Assembly (NCBI GenBank): GCA_020137815.1
Contig: CM035359.1
Coordinates: 3,784,532 to 3,848,531 of the forward strand
Origin: Hormiphora californensis
Taxonomy: Eukaryota; Ctenophora; Tentaculata; Cydippida; Pleurobrachiidae
Direction of reading: 5' to 3'
Length of the DNA: 64,000 bases
Shown here: positions 46,641 through 58,400 of the stretch, one piece after another
Position numbering within the stretch: position 1 is the first letter of the stretch
Layout of the letters: each line of letters begins with the position of its first letter
The notes under the pieces: model-generated
The model's input: only the letters and a program-made list of their open reading frames with translations
What the model was told of the DNA's origin: nothing
The model's database searches: none
Position numbers and translations under genes: made by a program

Positions 46641-48297
46641 CGTCGGCGGATTTTTGATTTTTTAATTAATTAATTAATTATAGGTAATTAAAAATTAGCC
46701 CCTTCACCGTGCCCCTGCACATTTCGTGCGCGGTCCCCTGCACCGCGCCCCTGCACCAAATTCTATTTTCCGTTCTGCTTAAAATATCGACTTGAAACTT
46801 TGTAGGGATGTTCTTCAATCATAAAAGAAGATATTTGAAAAGTGGGAATAGTCAAAATTAATTAATTAGTTAGTTAGAGCCGTTCAAAAAATGGAATTTT
46901 GGTGCAAGGGCAGCAATGTGAATGGGCAACCCCCTGCACCGTGCCCCTGCACCAAAATTGTGATCGAACTGTGGCCAGTGGCCACACCGTTTAATATTTT
47001 GACACGAAACTTTCTATGCATGTTCTAGTAGCATAACTACGAGTACTAGAAGAGCCGGATGGTTAATATATCAATTAGGTAATTAATTATAGGCAAATTG
47101 AAAAAATTTGCCCCTGCACATTTTGTGCAAAATGCCCCTGCACCCCCCTGCACCGTGCCCCTGCACATGTCGTGCCCCTGCACTAAATTTCGAACTGTGG
47201 CCAAACCGTTTAATATTTTGACACGAAACTTTCTATGCATGTTCTAGTAGCATAACTACGAGTACTAGAAGAGCCGGATGGTTAGTATATCAATTAGGTA
47301 ATTAATTATAGGCAAATTAATTAAAATTTGCCCCTGCACAAATTGTGCAAAATGCAAACATGTGTACCCTTGCACCAAATTTCATTCCCCATATTTTCCG
47401 TTCTGCTTGAAATATCGACTTGAAACTTTGTAGGAATTTTCTTCATGCATATCTAAACCAAAAAAACCAAAAAATTTTAATTACTTAGAGCCATGCAAAC
47501 TTGCTGGTTCGGCAAATCTCTATAAACCCAACTTCGGGTCGGACGAGGGGAAGCTTGCCTTTTGCGAACATATTTATGTTGCCGTCGGTTGAATTTCTCA
47601 CCTTTCTTCACGGCAGAAGTGACGACAGAAGGGATAATTTTCCGCTTCTTGATGATGGCCGTTGGTTTGTTTTCTGTTTCACCTTTCTCAAACTGTAGAG
47701 CTTTGTTTCGATCTAAAAAAGTAAGGAAGTGAAGTACGGGCACTAATGTGTTACGGGTGATTGGGAGGGTGGTCTTCGGATTGTTAGTATGTATGTATTA
47801 GGATTAGCGAGGTGTGTTTGGAGCACGTCACGTTTACAATTACCGTTGAAAATCGCCATTGTTTTGCATGGGTAGGTTTTCCCGCCTACTTTAGCCTTGC
47901 CCTCAGCCACAGATGACAGTTTGATGGTGGAGATTGTCCCCTCCTCTACCCACTCAACCACCGCCCATTGCTGCTCATTCTCTGATCTGTTTAAACAGGA
48001 TTATTATTCCAAAATTAGGATACCGAATTCCAACAGATCTACAATCTACATCAGGTCTACATCAGGTCTACATCCCTCTAGCGGGGGCGGTGGGGGGGGG
48101 TCACCCTAACTGTATCAGACATCTATGATGGTAGGGTGGGGGTCCCGATGACAGATAGGTGTTACCCAAAACGTCACAAATTTGGGATTTTCGGAAAATA
48201 GGGGGTGTGAGACAGTTAGAGGAGGACCAACATTTTGCATCCATTTGAATAACACTTACTTTTGCCTCCTTTTTCGAGGTTCCCGCACAGACAGCAT
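41862..48297 (-). CDS. Divergent multi-exon accessory-like gene of the large element (partial model)
   Basis: Likely exons on the - strand: 48,297-48,260 (starts MLSVREPRKRR), 47,986-47,844 (ENEQQWAVVEWVEEGTISTI), 47,712-47,602 (basic, KKRKIIPSVV), 46,383-46,262 (SNTPRAPPTSNTPRVPP), 46,172-46,101, 44,668-44,597, 44,067-43,996, 43,827-43,639 and 42,102-41,862 (coiled coil, VTELKGTVAELQRRIETIES). Phases agree where tested; an exon may be missing before 42,102. The N-terminal W-x-VV-x-W module and basic run recall nuclear proteins with BEN-type architecture, but no BEN domain is seen. Head-to-head with the transposase gene, it could be a second, DNA-binding transposon protein. Function inferred. 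Confidence 0.45.
42082..42227. repeat. 146-bp perfect palindrome over the coiled-coil exon start
   Basis: TAACCTCATTATAAAACCC ... GGGTTTTATAATGAGGTTA, symmetric about ATCGAT with no loop. It is an inverted duplication of the exon's 5' part, so it would give a very stable hairpin in the transcript and probably disrupts splicing of that exon. Confidence 0.9.
42420..43170. repeat. Polypyrimidine minisatellite (CTCTCCCAATCTCTCATCCCC)n
   Basis: About 20 variable copies of a 30-40-bp unit combining CTCTCCCAATCTCTCATCC with CTGCCCATTCTACC. Pro/Leu/Ser-rich frames here are artefacts. The following 43,170-43,630 has CT and CA microsatellites and nothing else recognised. Confidence 0.85.
43860..46190. 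repeat. Triplicated exon-containing unit and inserted MITEs
   Basis: A segment with GCAGATGGCATGCACTG and the 72-bp exon DSD(K/D)E..FTFGRDNS occurs three times (exons at 43,996-44,067, 44,597-44,668 and 46,101-46,172). Two units carry a roughly 270-bp MITE with (G)TAAAGNCGGATTTTTTGAA termini (about 44,325-44,596 and 45,830-46,100). Stretch 44,700-45,480 holds only AT-rich DNA with GTTCATTTTT repeats. Confidence 0.6.
46560..47480. repeat. Tandem CCCCTGCACC-rich repeats in an intron
   Basis: Many GTGCCCCTGCACC words, two copies (46,974-47,095 and 47,205-47,325) of a segment with CGAAACTTTCTATGCATG, two copies of ATATCGACTTGAAACTTTG, and a poly-G run at 46,615-46,639. No coding potential seen. 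Confidence 0.7.
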
Positions 48298-48399
48298 GGA
48301 ATTGGACTCTCTGGCTACATGGATAATGATGAGTTGGTTTAGAAAGAGAGGAGGGCGGAGTAGTAGAGGGTAAGAGAGAATTATATAGGTCGGTTATCG

Positions 48400-49057
48400 T
48401 GTAAAATAAAGTGATACGCCGGGTTACAATTGACTGTGGTTTGGTTTACCACAAGCAACGTGGTTGGGAAACTCTTTGAGGGAAAGCTAATATCTCAGGG
48501 CAAGAGGTTTACAAGGTTTACAAATAGATAGTTATATACAATAAAAAGGGCTTCCCATAGTGGGTCCCCCATATTTAAACGTTACTCCATACCGGCCTAC
48601 ACAGATATTAGACATGCCGTAGAGAGATTGATATGGAGTACCGGGTATACCCTAGTGGGGGACAGTCATTGAAGGTGTTTAGGAACTTCCCCAGCTCCGC
48701 TTTGAATTCACCCAATAGTTGACAAAAGTTAACAGAATCGGTAGACAGTTCTACAGATGGGCCGCACGACACCCGAATGAGTTATGGAGCTGATTAGCCC
48801 GTTTAGTTTCAGCTCTAGAAGGATAATTTGTTTAGGCCTTGACATTGTCTATCGGATAAACTTTGAATTAGCCAAAACGGTTGAGTGGTTCGGCGGCTAG
48901 AGCCGTTTTTTTGGAAGCACGCACCTATAAGCAGGCCACCAACCACCCAGATCGTATCGGCGCCCTACTCTTCAGTGCTTTATAGGAAATTCCGCTCTCG
49001 CTGAAGTTTGAAGTTCACTGTTCAGCAAAGATGCAGACAGATTTTCACTCATGAGTT
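48400..49057. other. Intergenic stretch upstream of the accessory-like gene
   Basis: Between the start of the - strand gene and the next MITE I see no ORF, hairpin or tandem repeat of note. It is a reasonable place for the divergent promoter, but no specific box was identified. Confidence 0.3.
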
Positions 49058-49410
49058 AAAGTGCGTTTCAAGCGACTTGACCCTGAATTCTTGGAATTGG
49101 GAGCATCGCGTGTGTATTTAAACGTCAACCCAAACTAAAAAGACCCTCACTTAGGTTTTGTGAAATTTCCCACGGTCATAACTCCACTTCCTGATGAGAT
49201 AGAGACTTGAAATTTGTTCTGTAGGAAGAACTCGACATGATCTCCTTACAAAACAAATTTCAAGTCTCTATCTCATAAGGAAGTGGAGTTATGGCCGTGG
49301 GAAATTTCACAAAACCTAAGTGAGGGTCTTTTTAGTTTGGGTTGACGTTTACAAAGGGTAAATTCTCAATTTCCAGGAATCTCAAGTCGGTTGAAACTTG
49401 AAAAGTGCAA
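49058..49410. mobile_element. Foldback MITE with AAAGTGCGTTTCAAGCGAC termini
   Basis: TTAAAGTGCGTTTCAAGCGA is mirrored by CAAGTCGGTTGAAACTTG, with a long stem containing CACTTAGGTTTTGTGAAATT and TCTCTATCTCAT. It belongs to the same terminal family as 49,815-49,954. Confidence 0.7.
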
Positions 49411-49814
49411 CTGAAATTTTTTGGATCGAAACGGAGAAAAAGTCAAATAAATTACACACACGTCATACCCATACCACTCGTACTCGTCGGTTGAAACACA
49501 CTTTAGGAGTTGGCAAACGCTGCTACCCCAAATGGGATAAGGCAGCGCTTTTCAACTTTAGGAATTGCTGCAGAATCGAAATCTCAATCAAAAATAGCGG
49601 ATCGCGACTCGCGAGCATAAGCAGTGCATGCAGCGCATAAAATTTGCAGACGCGCGCCGCGCGGCGAGTTTAATTTTCAGTATAGCAACAAATTTAAATT
49701 TTAATTTGAGCGATGTCGCAAAAGAGACGATGTACTTGGATGCTTGTAAAGAACATTCATTGGTGTCAAAAGTTCGGTGGTTAATTACCCAGCTCGGTGT
49801 TTGCATCGCATTAA

Positions 49815-49954
49815 AGTCCGTTTCAAACGACTTGAGCTAACGCGCAAAAATGGATCGATCATATCTCTGCTTCCAGATAAGATAAAGACTTGATCCTGGT
49901 TGCGTTGGAAAGAGAAAATTTTCTCTTTTCAACGCAAGTCGCTTGAAAAGGACT
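49815..49954. mobile_element. 140-bp TTAA MITE inside the transposase copy
   Basis: AGTCCGTTTCAAACGACTTG ... CAAGTCGCTTGAAAAGGACT, flanked by TTAA (49,811-49,814 and 49,955-49,958). The intact transposase copy reads ATTAATTAATGCG at the same point, proving the empty site. The MITE ends the open frame of the - strand transposase copy. Confidence 0.85.
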
Positions 49955-51123
49955 TTAATTAATGCATCCACCACTGCCGCCCTCTCTCTGCCGCGAACTG
50001 TCTTGTGATCAAGCAGTTTTGTCCCCTTGATCATATACTTGACAACCCCCAGATAATTAGTATGGAGCGGGTCATTAGTAAACCATTTGTGGCTAAACCC
50101 GGGAAGATTGAGAATGACAAATTCCCTTCCAGCTGTAGGCTGGGTGTACTTTCTTTCTCCAAAAGTTACAAGATGGCCAGACTCATCAAGAGTATCGTCC
50201 GGAACAGTTTTTCCACCAGTGCTTTTTTTGGAAGTGTTTCCAGTATTATCTTTCATCTGGACCCTCTTTCCGACGATCATGCAGTGCGGACAGCTACACT
50301 TCCCGCCATGGCCCAGCAACGGTACCAACTCAGGTCGCTGAACCGCGTCAACCGGAAAAGAATGGATCTGCACGAAGGTAATGCACACTCTGCCGTCGGG
50401 GTGATCCCACTTGATTCCCTGCTTGTGGCTCTTAATCAGATGTTCCACAGCTGGTTTCAGCATGGCCTGGTTGAACTTTATCTTTGCTGTTTTGATGAAC
50501 ACCAATGGAGTGCATATCACTTTCATTCTTAAAAATGGTGGTAACTCCATGATCGATATCTGCAATGGGTACAGATTTTTTGCAGAAGATTTCGAAATCT
50601 GGACCCCATCTATTGAAATTGAGACCGAAATATAGGGTAGCGGTTCCTTCGAGTTCTTAAATTCCTCCTTGAATGATAAGCACCGCTTAGAATTGTGCAC
50701 ATCTGACAAGTTATCAGAATCGTTCAGTTCGTTAACATAAGCGGCCATTTTTTCATGATGTGCCTCTATTAAATCCTTAAAAAGGCCTATCAAGTCCGTA
50801 TAGTAGAACTTTCCGTCAGTTGGTTTATTCCCGATCAACTGATTACACGTTCGGCAGTGTTGTGGGCAAAATTGGACTGGAGCTGTCGTCCTTTTCAGGC
50901 AGTCGTTGTTTTCACAGATCCGATATTGAACCGGTTTGCGTACGACAACCTTCTTATCTAGTTCCTGGTCAAATTTATAGGCGGTATTTATCATCAACAA
51001 CTGATCCTCCGGGTAAGACCTAACTACAGGTAGAAGATTCAACATATCCTCCCATGCCACCTTTGAAACAGAGTGCCTCGTTCTCCATCTTAAGAGCTGT
51101 AGCTGCAATTCTTCTAGGCCCAT
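49837..51123 (-). pseudogene. CACTA/EnSpm-like transposase copy 1 (exon 1 only)
   Basis: Nearly identical to exon 1 of the complete gene at 55,491: Cys/His cluster (CENNDCL, CPQHCRTC), SISIDGVQISK (first catalytic Asp region), GGKCSCPHCM and NDPLHTNYLGVVKYM. It has a 10-residue segment (NTGNTSKKST) absent from the + strand copy. The MITE cuts it after VDALI, and the remaining codons (AMQTPSW) resume at 49,810 leftward. Downstream exons 2-6 are absent, so it is a dead fragment. It forms the first unit of a tandem duplication with 51,753-54,560. Confidence 0.85.
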
Positions 51124-51752
51124 TTTAGAACATTTGAACTGTTAAATAAATCAGCTATGAGCAATGACTGAGCAAAAAATGGTTATATTGAAGCGGCACA
51201 AGAGGAGCTACAAAAAAATGGCTAAAAAGGTTCGGCAAGTTCGATCTTGCTCAGCTGATAGACCCCAATGTCTGGGTTGACGTTGTGGGCCAGATTTTCT
51301 TCAGGTATAGTCAAATTTTTAATTTAAGGGACAGGCCGCCATGTTATATTGAAGCGGCACAAGAGGAGCTACGAAAAAAAAATGGCTAAAAAGGTTCGGC
51401 AAGTTCGATCTTGCTCAGCTGATAGGCCCCAATGTCTGGGTTGACGTTGCGGGCCAGATTTTCTTCAGGTATAGTCAAATTTTTGATTTAAGCGACAGGC
51501 CGCCATGTATCAAATACACGCCGGCCATATCTCCGGTTCCTGATTCATTTAAAGTCCATTTTTTTAATTTTTGTTCACCCCCCTGGGTGGCGCGCGACAT
51601 TTTATTTGTGCGCCGGAAACTTGTTTTGGCTCTCACGCCCTTGTTTCTTGACCTATTTCGTCAAACAAAAACTTTACGGACTCACAAAATTATGCTCTTT
51701 CCGGTGATATGCGGCTTTTTGCCGAGAAGTGAGAGAAAGTGGGGGCTGTCAC
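51124..51752. repeat. Duplicated 5' flank of transposase copy with AGTCC-type MITE
   Basis: A roughly 160-bp unit (with GCGGCACAAGAGGAGCTAC and TGTCTGGGTTGACGTTG) occurs twice, then a TTTAAAGTCC MITE segment. The whole is repeated at 53,940-54,560. Part of the unit is also found, inverted, just upstream of the + strand gene (55,380-55,440), so it probably contains the transposase promoter region. Confidence 0.6.
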
Positions 51753-53930
51753 ACGCAAGTCGCTTGAAAAGGACTTTAATTAATGCATCCACCACTGCCG
51801 CCCTCTCTCTGCCGCGAACTGTCTTGTGATCAAGCAGTTTTGTCCCCTTGATCATATACTTGACAACCCCCAGATAATTAGTATGGAGCGGGTCATTAGT
51901 AAACCATTTGTGGCTAAACCCGGGAAGATTGAGAATGACAAATTCCCTTCCAGCTGTAGGCTGGGTGTACTTTCTTTCTCCAAAAGTTACAAGATGGCCA
52001 GACTCATCAAGAGTATCGTCCGGAACAGTTTTTCCACCAGTGCTTTTTTTGGAAGTGTTTCCAGTATTATCTTTCATCTGGACCCTCTTTCCGACGATCA
52101 TGCAGTGCGGACAGCTACACTTCCCGCCATGGCCCAGCAACGGTACCAACTCAGGTCGCTGAACCGCGTCAACCGGAAAAGAATGGATCTGCACGAAGGT
52201 AATGCACACTCTGCCGTCGGGGTGATCCCACTTGATTCCCTGCTTGTGGCTCTTAATCAGATGTTCCACAGCTGGTTTCAGCATGGCCTGGTTGAACTTT
52301 ATCTTTGCTGTTTTGATGAACACCAATGGAGTGCATATCACTTTCATTCTTAAAAATGGTGGTAACTCCATGATCGATATCTGCAATGGGTACAGATTTT
52401 TTGCAGAAGATTTCGAAATCTGGACCCCATCTATTGAAATTGAGACCGAAATATAGGGTAGCGGTTCCTTCGAGTTCTTAAATTCCTCCTTGAATGATAA
52501 GCACCGCTTAGAATTGTGCACATCTGACAAGTTATCAGAATCGTTCAGTTCGTTAACATAAGCGGCCATTTTTTCATGATGTGCCTCTATTAAGGCCAGA
52601 GGGGGGGCTCCGGGGGTATAAAAAGTCACTTTCGGTATCTGGTCCGGCTCGAAGAGCCGGACCAGATGACATACTCGGAATCGATTTTGCGTGCGCTGTT
52701 AGGGAGAAAATTGAGGTTAACTTTTGGCCCAAAATCAATGTTAACCTCTCTAATTCTTAGAGTTCGTGTATTGAGACAATGAAAACGGTTCTAAAAGTAA
52801 GGTATCACTAAGGAGAGTATGTGGGAGCGATTTTATGGCGATATTCCTGGTAGTTCTTTAAATTTTGAGGTTAACATATTTCACCAAAAGTACCTTTTTG
52901 GTGAATAACTTGGAACATTTTTACGAATCGCCACTACATTCATCTCATAGACGGCTAAGAGTTGGGCCTTGAAATTTGGCAGGCATGATCCTTAGATAAT
53001 AAACTGTGTTTTGAGTGTAACGATTTTTTATTGGAGCCTCCGTTCCCAAGATATTGAGGTTAACGTCTAAAAAATATCAGATGTGAAATATGTTACCCTC
53101 AATATCTTGGGAACGGAAGCCTCAATCAAAAATCGTTACACTCAAAACACAGTTTATTATCTAAGGATCATGCCTGCCAAATTTCAAGGCCCAAATCTTA
53201 GCCGTCTATGAGATGAATGTAGTGGCGATTTGAAAAGTAAGGTGTGAAAAAAGACCAAAAAGGTTGTTTTTTGGGCGATAAGTTAACCTCAAATATCCGA
53301 ACAACTATATGGCTTAGACCTCTGAAACTTTAAACATTTGGTCTCCTTGATCAGATCTATCGATTGGTACCATTTTTATCTGTGAAGGCGACATAAATAC
53401 AAGATTTTTGAGGTTAACTTACATTTTCGGTCAAAAGTTAACCTCAAAAAACAAGGCTTCCTGATACACTTGGTGCGCAGCTAACCTACCCAAAAGTTTC
53501 CTACCACCGAGTTACATCATATATGTGAACCTCAGAAAAGTACATTTTTTGACCCTCGGACCCCCCCCTCTGGCCTTAAATCCTTAAAAAGGCCTATCAA
53601 GTCCGTATAGTAGAACTTTCCGTCAGTTGGTTTATTCCCGATCAACTGATTACACGTTCGGCAGTGTTGTGGGCAAAATTGGACTGGAGCTGTCGTCCTT
53701 TTCAGGCAGTCGTTGTTTTCACAGATCCGATATTGAACCGGTTTGCGTACGACAACCTTCTTATCTAGTTCCTGGTCAAATTTATAGGCGGTATTTATCA
53801 TCAACAACTGATCCTCCGGGTAAGACCTAACTACAGGTAGAAGATTCAACATATCCTCCCATGCCACCTTTGAAACAGAGTGCCTCGTTCTCCATCTTAA
53901 GAGCTGTAGCTGCAATTCTTCTAGGCCCAT
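51753..53930 (-). pseudogene. CACTA/EnSpm-like transposase copy 2, interrupted
   Basis: Tandem copy of the preceding fragment (offset 1,821, then 2,807 after the insertion). The N-terminal part is 53,930-53,576; the rest runs from 52,593 leftward. A 982-bp TTAA element splits it after GLFKDL. As in copy 1, exons 2-6 are missing. Confidence 0.85.
52594..53575. mobile_element. 982-bp TTAA element with GGCCAGAGGGGGG ends
   Basis: It starts GGCCAGAGGGGGGG and ends CCCCCCCTCTGGCC, flanked by TTAA (52,590-52,593 and 53,576-53,579). Copy 1 reads CTATTAAATCC at this point, an empty site. The interior has a GGTCCGGCTC hairpin (about 52,640-52,668) and inverted TTGAGGTTAAC segments around 53,065. No ORF. 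TTAA use suggests piggyBac- or Kolobok-type mobilisation. Confidence 0.85.
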
Positions 53931-54569
53931 TTTAGAACATTTGAACTGTTAAATAAATCAGCTATGAGCAATGACTGAGCAAAAAATGGTTATATTGAAG
54001 CGGCACAAGAGGAGCTACAAAAAAATGGCTAAAAAGGTTCGGCAAGTTCGATCTTGCTCAGCTGATAGACCCCAATGTCTGGGTTGACGTTGTGGGCCAG
54101 ATTTTCTTCAGGTATAGTCAAATTTTTAATTTAAGGGACAGGCCGCCATGTTATATTGAAGCGGCACAAGAGGAGCTACGAAAAAAAAATGGCTAAAAAG
54201 GTTCGGCAAGTTCGATCTTGCTCAGCTGATAGGCCCCAATGTCTGGGTTGACGTTGCGGGCCAGATTTTCTTCAGGTATAGTCAAATTTTTGATTTAAGC
54301 GACAGGCCGCCATGTATCAAATACACGCCGGCCATATCTCCGGTTCCTGATTCATTTAAAGTCCATTTTTTTAATTTTTGTTCACCCCCCTGGGTGGCGC
54401 GCGACATTTTATTTGTGCGCCGGAAACTTGTTTTGGCTCTCACGCCCTTGTTTCTTGACCTATTTCGTCAAACAAAAACTTTACGGACTCACAAAATTAT
54501 GCTCTTTCCGGTGATATGCGGCTTTTTGCCGAGAAGTGAGAGAAAGTGGGGGCTGTCACACGCCAATAA

Positions 54570-55490
54570 GACGCCGCACGGGGTGAACAATATTTTTAAA
54601 AAATAGACTTTAAGATAAAAACTTGATCCTGGAAGCGTCAATAATAATTAGTACTTACATTTATTTATTTTTATTGACATCATAAATATAATTTTTCCCT
54701 GCCTGGGTGAATGCCCGAAGGGCATTCACCCAGATGATGTTTTTAGCACGTGTGCCAAAAAGATCATTCAGGGCTTAGAAATCAGCACGGTTAACTAAAG
54801 TGTCCGATGATGATGATGATGTCTGTCCCGCGATACGCATAGTAACAAACATTGCTCCTTGATAAATCTTTCATATTACGCTTTGTTCCAGATAAGATAA
54901 AGACTTGATCCTGGTTGCGTTGGAGAGAGAAAATTTTCTCTTTCCAACGCAAGTCGCTTGAAAAGGACTTTAATTAATGCATCCACCACTTAGCAAGTCT
55001 CCCAAGCATGAAACTACTATCGCAAAATTGCAATGGACCCGAGTGAAGTAACCAACTAGGGTCTCCTAAGCAAATGTCTTGGTTACCATGATAGCAACCG
55101 TCTTGGTTACCATAGCAACCGTCTAGGTTACCATAGCAACCACACTGGATACAATAAAAATCAGCCAAAAACGCCCCAAATTCATCAGGAAATCCAATTT
55201 TGAAGCGTTTTCGTCAATTTTTCACCTATTTGTGGCAGGGAAACCTCGCGTTATGAGTTCATAATGCAATAATTCTTGTTTTAATGTAATTAGTAATCCA
55301 ATGCCCTATCAGGCGAAATGTCATTTTATTTCCTTAATTTAAGTTCTTTCTGGCGAAACGTAGACTTTATCGAACTTGCCGAACCTTTTTAGCCATTTTT
55401 TTCGTAGCTCCTCTTGTGCCGCTTCAATATAACCATTTTCGCTCAGTCATTGCTCATAGCTGATTTATTTAACAGTTCAAATGTCCTAAA
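54570..55490. other. Spacer between inverted transposase copies
   Basis: It holds a truncated AGTCC-type MITE with a scrap of transposase 3' coding sequence (54,885-54,990), short GGTTACCATAGCAACCG tandem repeats (55,080-55,145), and the transposase 5' flank from about 55,380. No other gene seen. Confidence 0.5.
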
Positions 55491-58400
55491 ATGGGCCTAG
55501 AAGAATTGCAGCTGCAGCTCCTAAGATGGAGAACGAGGCACTCTGTTTCAAAGGTGGCATGGGAGGATATGTTGAATCTTCTACCTGCAGTTAGGTCTTA
55601 CCCGGAGGATCAGTTGTTGATGATAAATACCGCCTATAAATTTGACCAGGAACTAGATAAGAAGGTTGTCGTACGCAAACCGGTTCAATATCGGATCTGT
55701 GAAAACAACGACTGCCTGAAAAGGACGACAGCTCCAGTCCAATTTTGCCCACAACACTGCCGAACGTGTAATCAGTTGATCGGGAATAAACCAACTGACG
55801 GAAAGTTCTACTATACGGACTTGATAGGCCTTTTTAAGGATTTAATAGAGGCACATCATGAAAAAATGGCCGCTTATGTTAACGAACTGAACGATTCTGA
55901 TAACTTGTCAGATGTGCACAATTCTAAGCGGTGCTTATCATTCAAGGAGGAATTTAAGAACTCGAAGGAACCGTTACCCTATATTTCGGTCTCAATTTCA
56001 ATAGATGGGGTCCAGATTTCGAAATCTTCTGCAAAAAATCTGTACCCATTGCAGATATCGATCATGGAGTTACCACCATTTTTAAGAATGAAAGTGATAT
56101 GTACTCCATTGGTGTTTATAAAAACACCAAAGATAAAATTCAACCAGGCCATGCTGAAACCAGCTGTGGAACATCTGATTAAGAGCCACAAGGAGGGAAT
56201 AAAGTGGGATCACCCCGACGGCAGAGAGTGCACTACCTTCGTGCGGATCCATTCGTTTCCAGTAGACGCGGTTCAGCGACCTGAGTTGGTACCGTTGCTG
56301 GGCCATGGCGGGAAGTGTAGCTGCCCGCACTGCATGATCATCGGAAAGAGGGTCCAGATGAAAGATGGTGGAAAAACTGTTCCGGTCGATACTCTTGATG
56401 AGTCTGGCCATCTTGTAACTTTTGGAGAAAGAAAGTACACCCAGCCTACAGCTGGAAGGGAATTTGTCATTCTCAATCTTCCCGGGTTTAGCCACAAATG
56501 GTTTACTAATGACCCGCTCCATACTAATTATTTGGGGGTTGTCAAGTATATGATCAAGGGGACAAAACTGCTTGATCACAAGACAGTTCGCGGCAGAGAG
56601 AGGGCGGCAGTGGTGGATTCATTAATTAATGCGATGCAAACACCGAGCTGGGTAATTACACGTTATTTCAACTTCCATTTTCTCAGTTAAAAAGACGCAT
56701 CAGAGGTTCAAAATATTTCCTGAACCCCTCTAGCCCTCGCCCCTCCCCCGCGTTCGGCGGTTGGTTACTACTAACTAACCCATGCACCACCCTCAGATCG
56801 AAAGAAATATAAGGACGACGGACGAGATGGCCCATTTTAAAGGTTTGTAACATTTTTTGTTGCATTTACTAGAAAATGGGGTGATTGTACTGATCGCAAA
56901 TCTGGAGAAAAGTGCCTGTCCCCGTGCTAGAATACTCAATTCTCTCTTTCTCTTTCACACACACACACACTCTCTCTCTCTCTCACACTCTCTCTCTTTC
57001 CATGCATTAGATATACATATTTAGATTAGATCTCAACGGGGGGGGGGGGGGGGTGTTCAAGAGCTAACTGGTTGGAGGCCATGCCAGTTAGGGGCCAGGG
57101 GGTGCAGGTGGGCCTTAAGGGTTTCACAAAACAAGCTCTGTACAATACATCTTTGATGGGAAAGTTCCAAAATTTATAGGCCACCTAGATAATCGTTAGG
57201 AGCAACTATTTCCAGATTTTCATCACTGATGAAGCATGGGAACATTCTCAGCTAGCGTTTCAAAGACGTTAAAAAGTAAGCCGTTCTCATGGCTAGAAAT
57301 GAGGTCCGTTTCAAAAATCCTTTTTTGGGCTTGTTCATCTTTATATCCTCTTCAAATTCCTAAATTTTCATGCTTCTATCTCAAAAAATGTGTTCCTGAG
57401 GTCAAAAATGGCGAAAAATCCAGCAACAACTCCACTTAGAAAACAGGCTGTAGAAAAAATATGAATTCGACTTTAGAGCTCAAATATATATATTTGAAGT
57501 CGTTTCGGCGGGCACTCGATGTTGAAAAACGCCAGATGTACCCTTAATTGACCCAGTTAATGCCCACACCGACCGTACTGGACCAAATAGCTATAACCTC
57601 TCTGCACCACCACCACCACCAATAAAGTCACTAAGTTTGGTGCGCGATAATTTCATTAACGGGTCAGAAAAAGTGTGCACTCTCACAAAATGTACAAAAA
57701 ATTGGGTGTTAGAAGCCAAATTTCAAGAAAAGTAGGCCGTTTAGGGTACCCTGGCCTAGTATAGTGGGTCCTTGTCACATGTGGTAGTAAAAGGTGGGTA
57801 CCTAGCTGGCCGATGACCAGTTAACAAAAATTTAGGCATAGTCATCTTTATATTTTATGAAACACGTTTTTATTTCAGCCCGTGAATGGTGTCAATTCAT
57901 CTTCTACGTTATCCCGGCCTCACTGATGAAGCTCCAAGAAACAGATCCGGTGAAGGTTTCCATTTCGGTTGGAAGGCATTGGCTGCTGCTGGTTAAATCA
58001 CTGGTGCTGTTGTCGATGTAAGTAATGAAAAGAATAATATAATGGGCTATAAACTCTTGCCAGTCGCGCGATATACCAGATAGAGAGAAAGAGAGACGTA
58101 TGTCACCCGAAAGAATCGTTTCAGGGATACTGTGGACAAGAAGGGAATTAGCAGGGCTGAGAAATACTTGCACGAGTTTGTGACCAGTGTACCAAACATC
58201 TACACTGAAAAGTTATGCACTTTTAACCTCCACCAAATGGTATAATGGTATAATTGCCCCAAAAATTAGGGGCTATAATAACTATAGGTTATCACCATTA
58301 CCAGGAAATTACTACGAAATCTTTCTTTAACGAATCCATTCCCCTTTCAGGTTCACATTCCGGACTCAGTTAGAGAAAGTGGTTCCCAGGCATATACTAC

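Noticed and set aside
50005-50532. Plus-strand 175-codon open frame opposite the transposase (repeated at 51.8 and 56.1 kb)
   Set aside because: Antisense shadow of the conserved transposase exon; the sense strand carries the recognisable Tnp2-type motifs.
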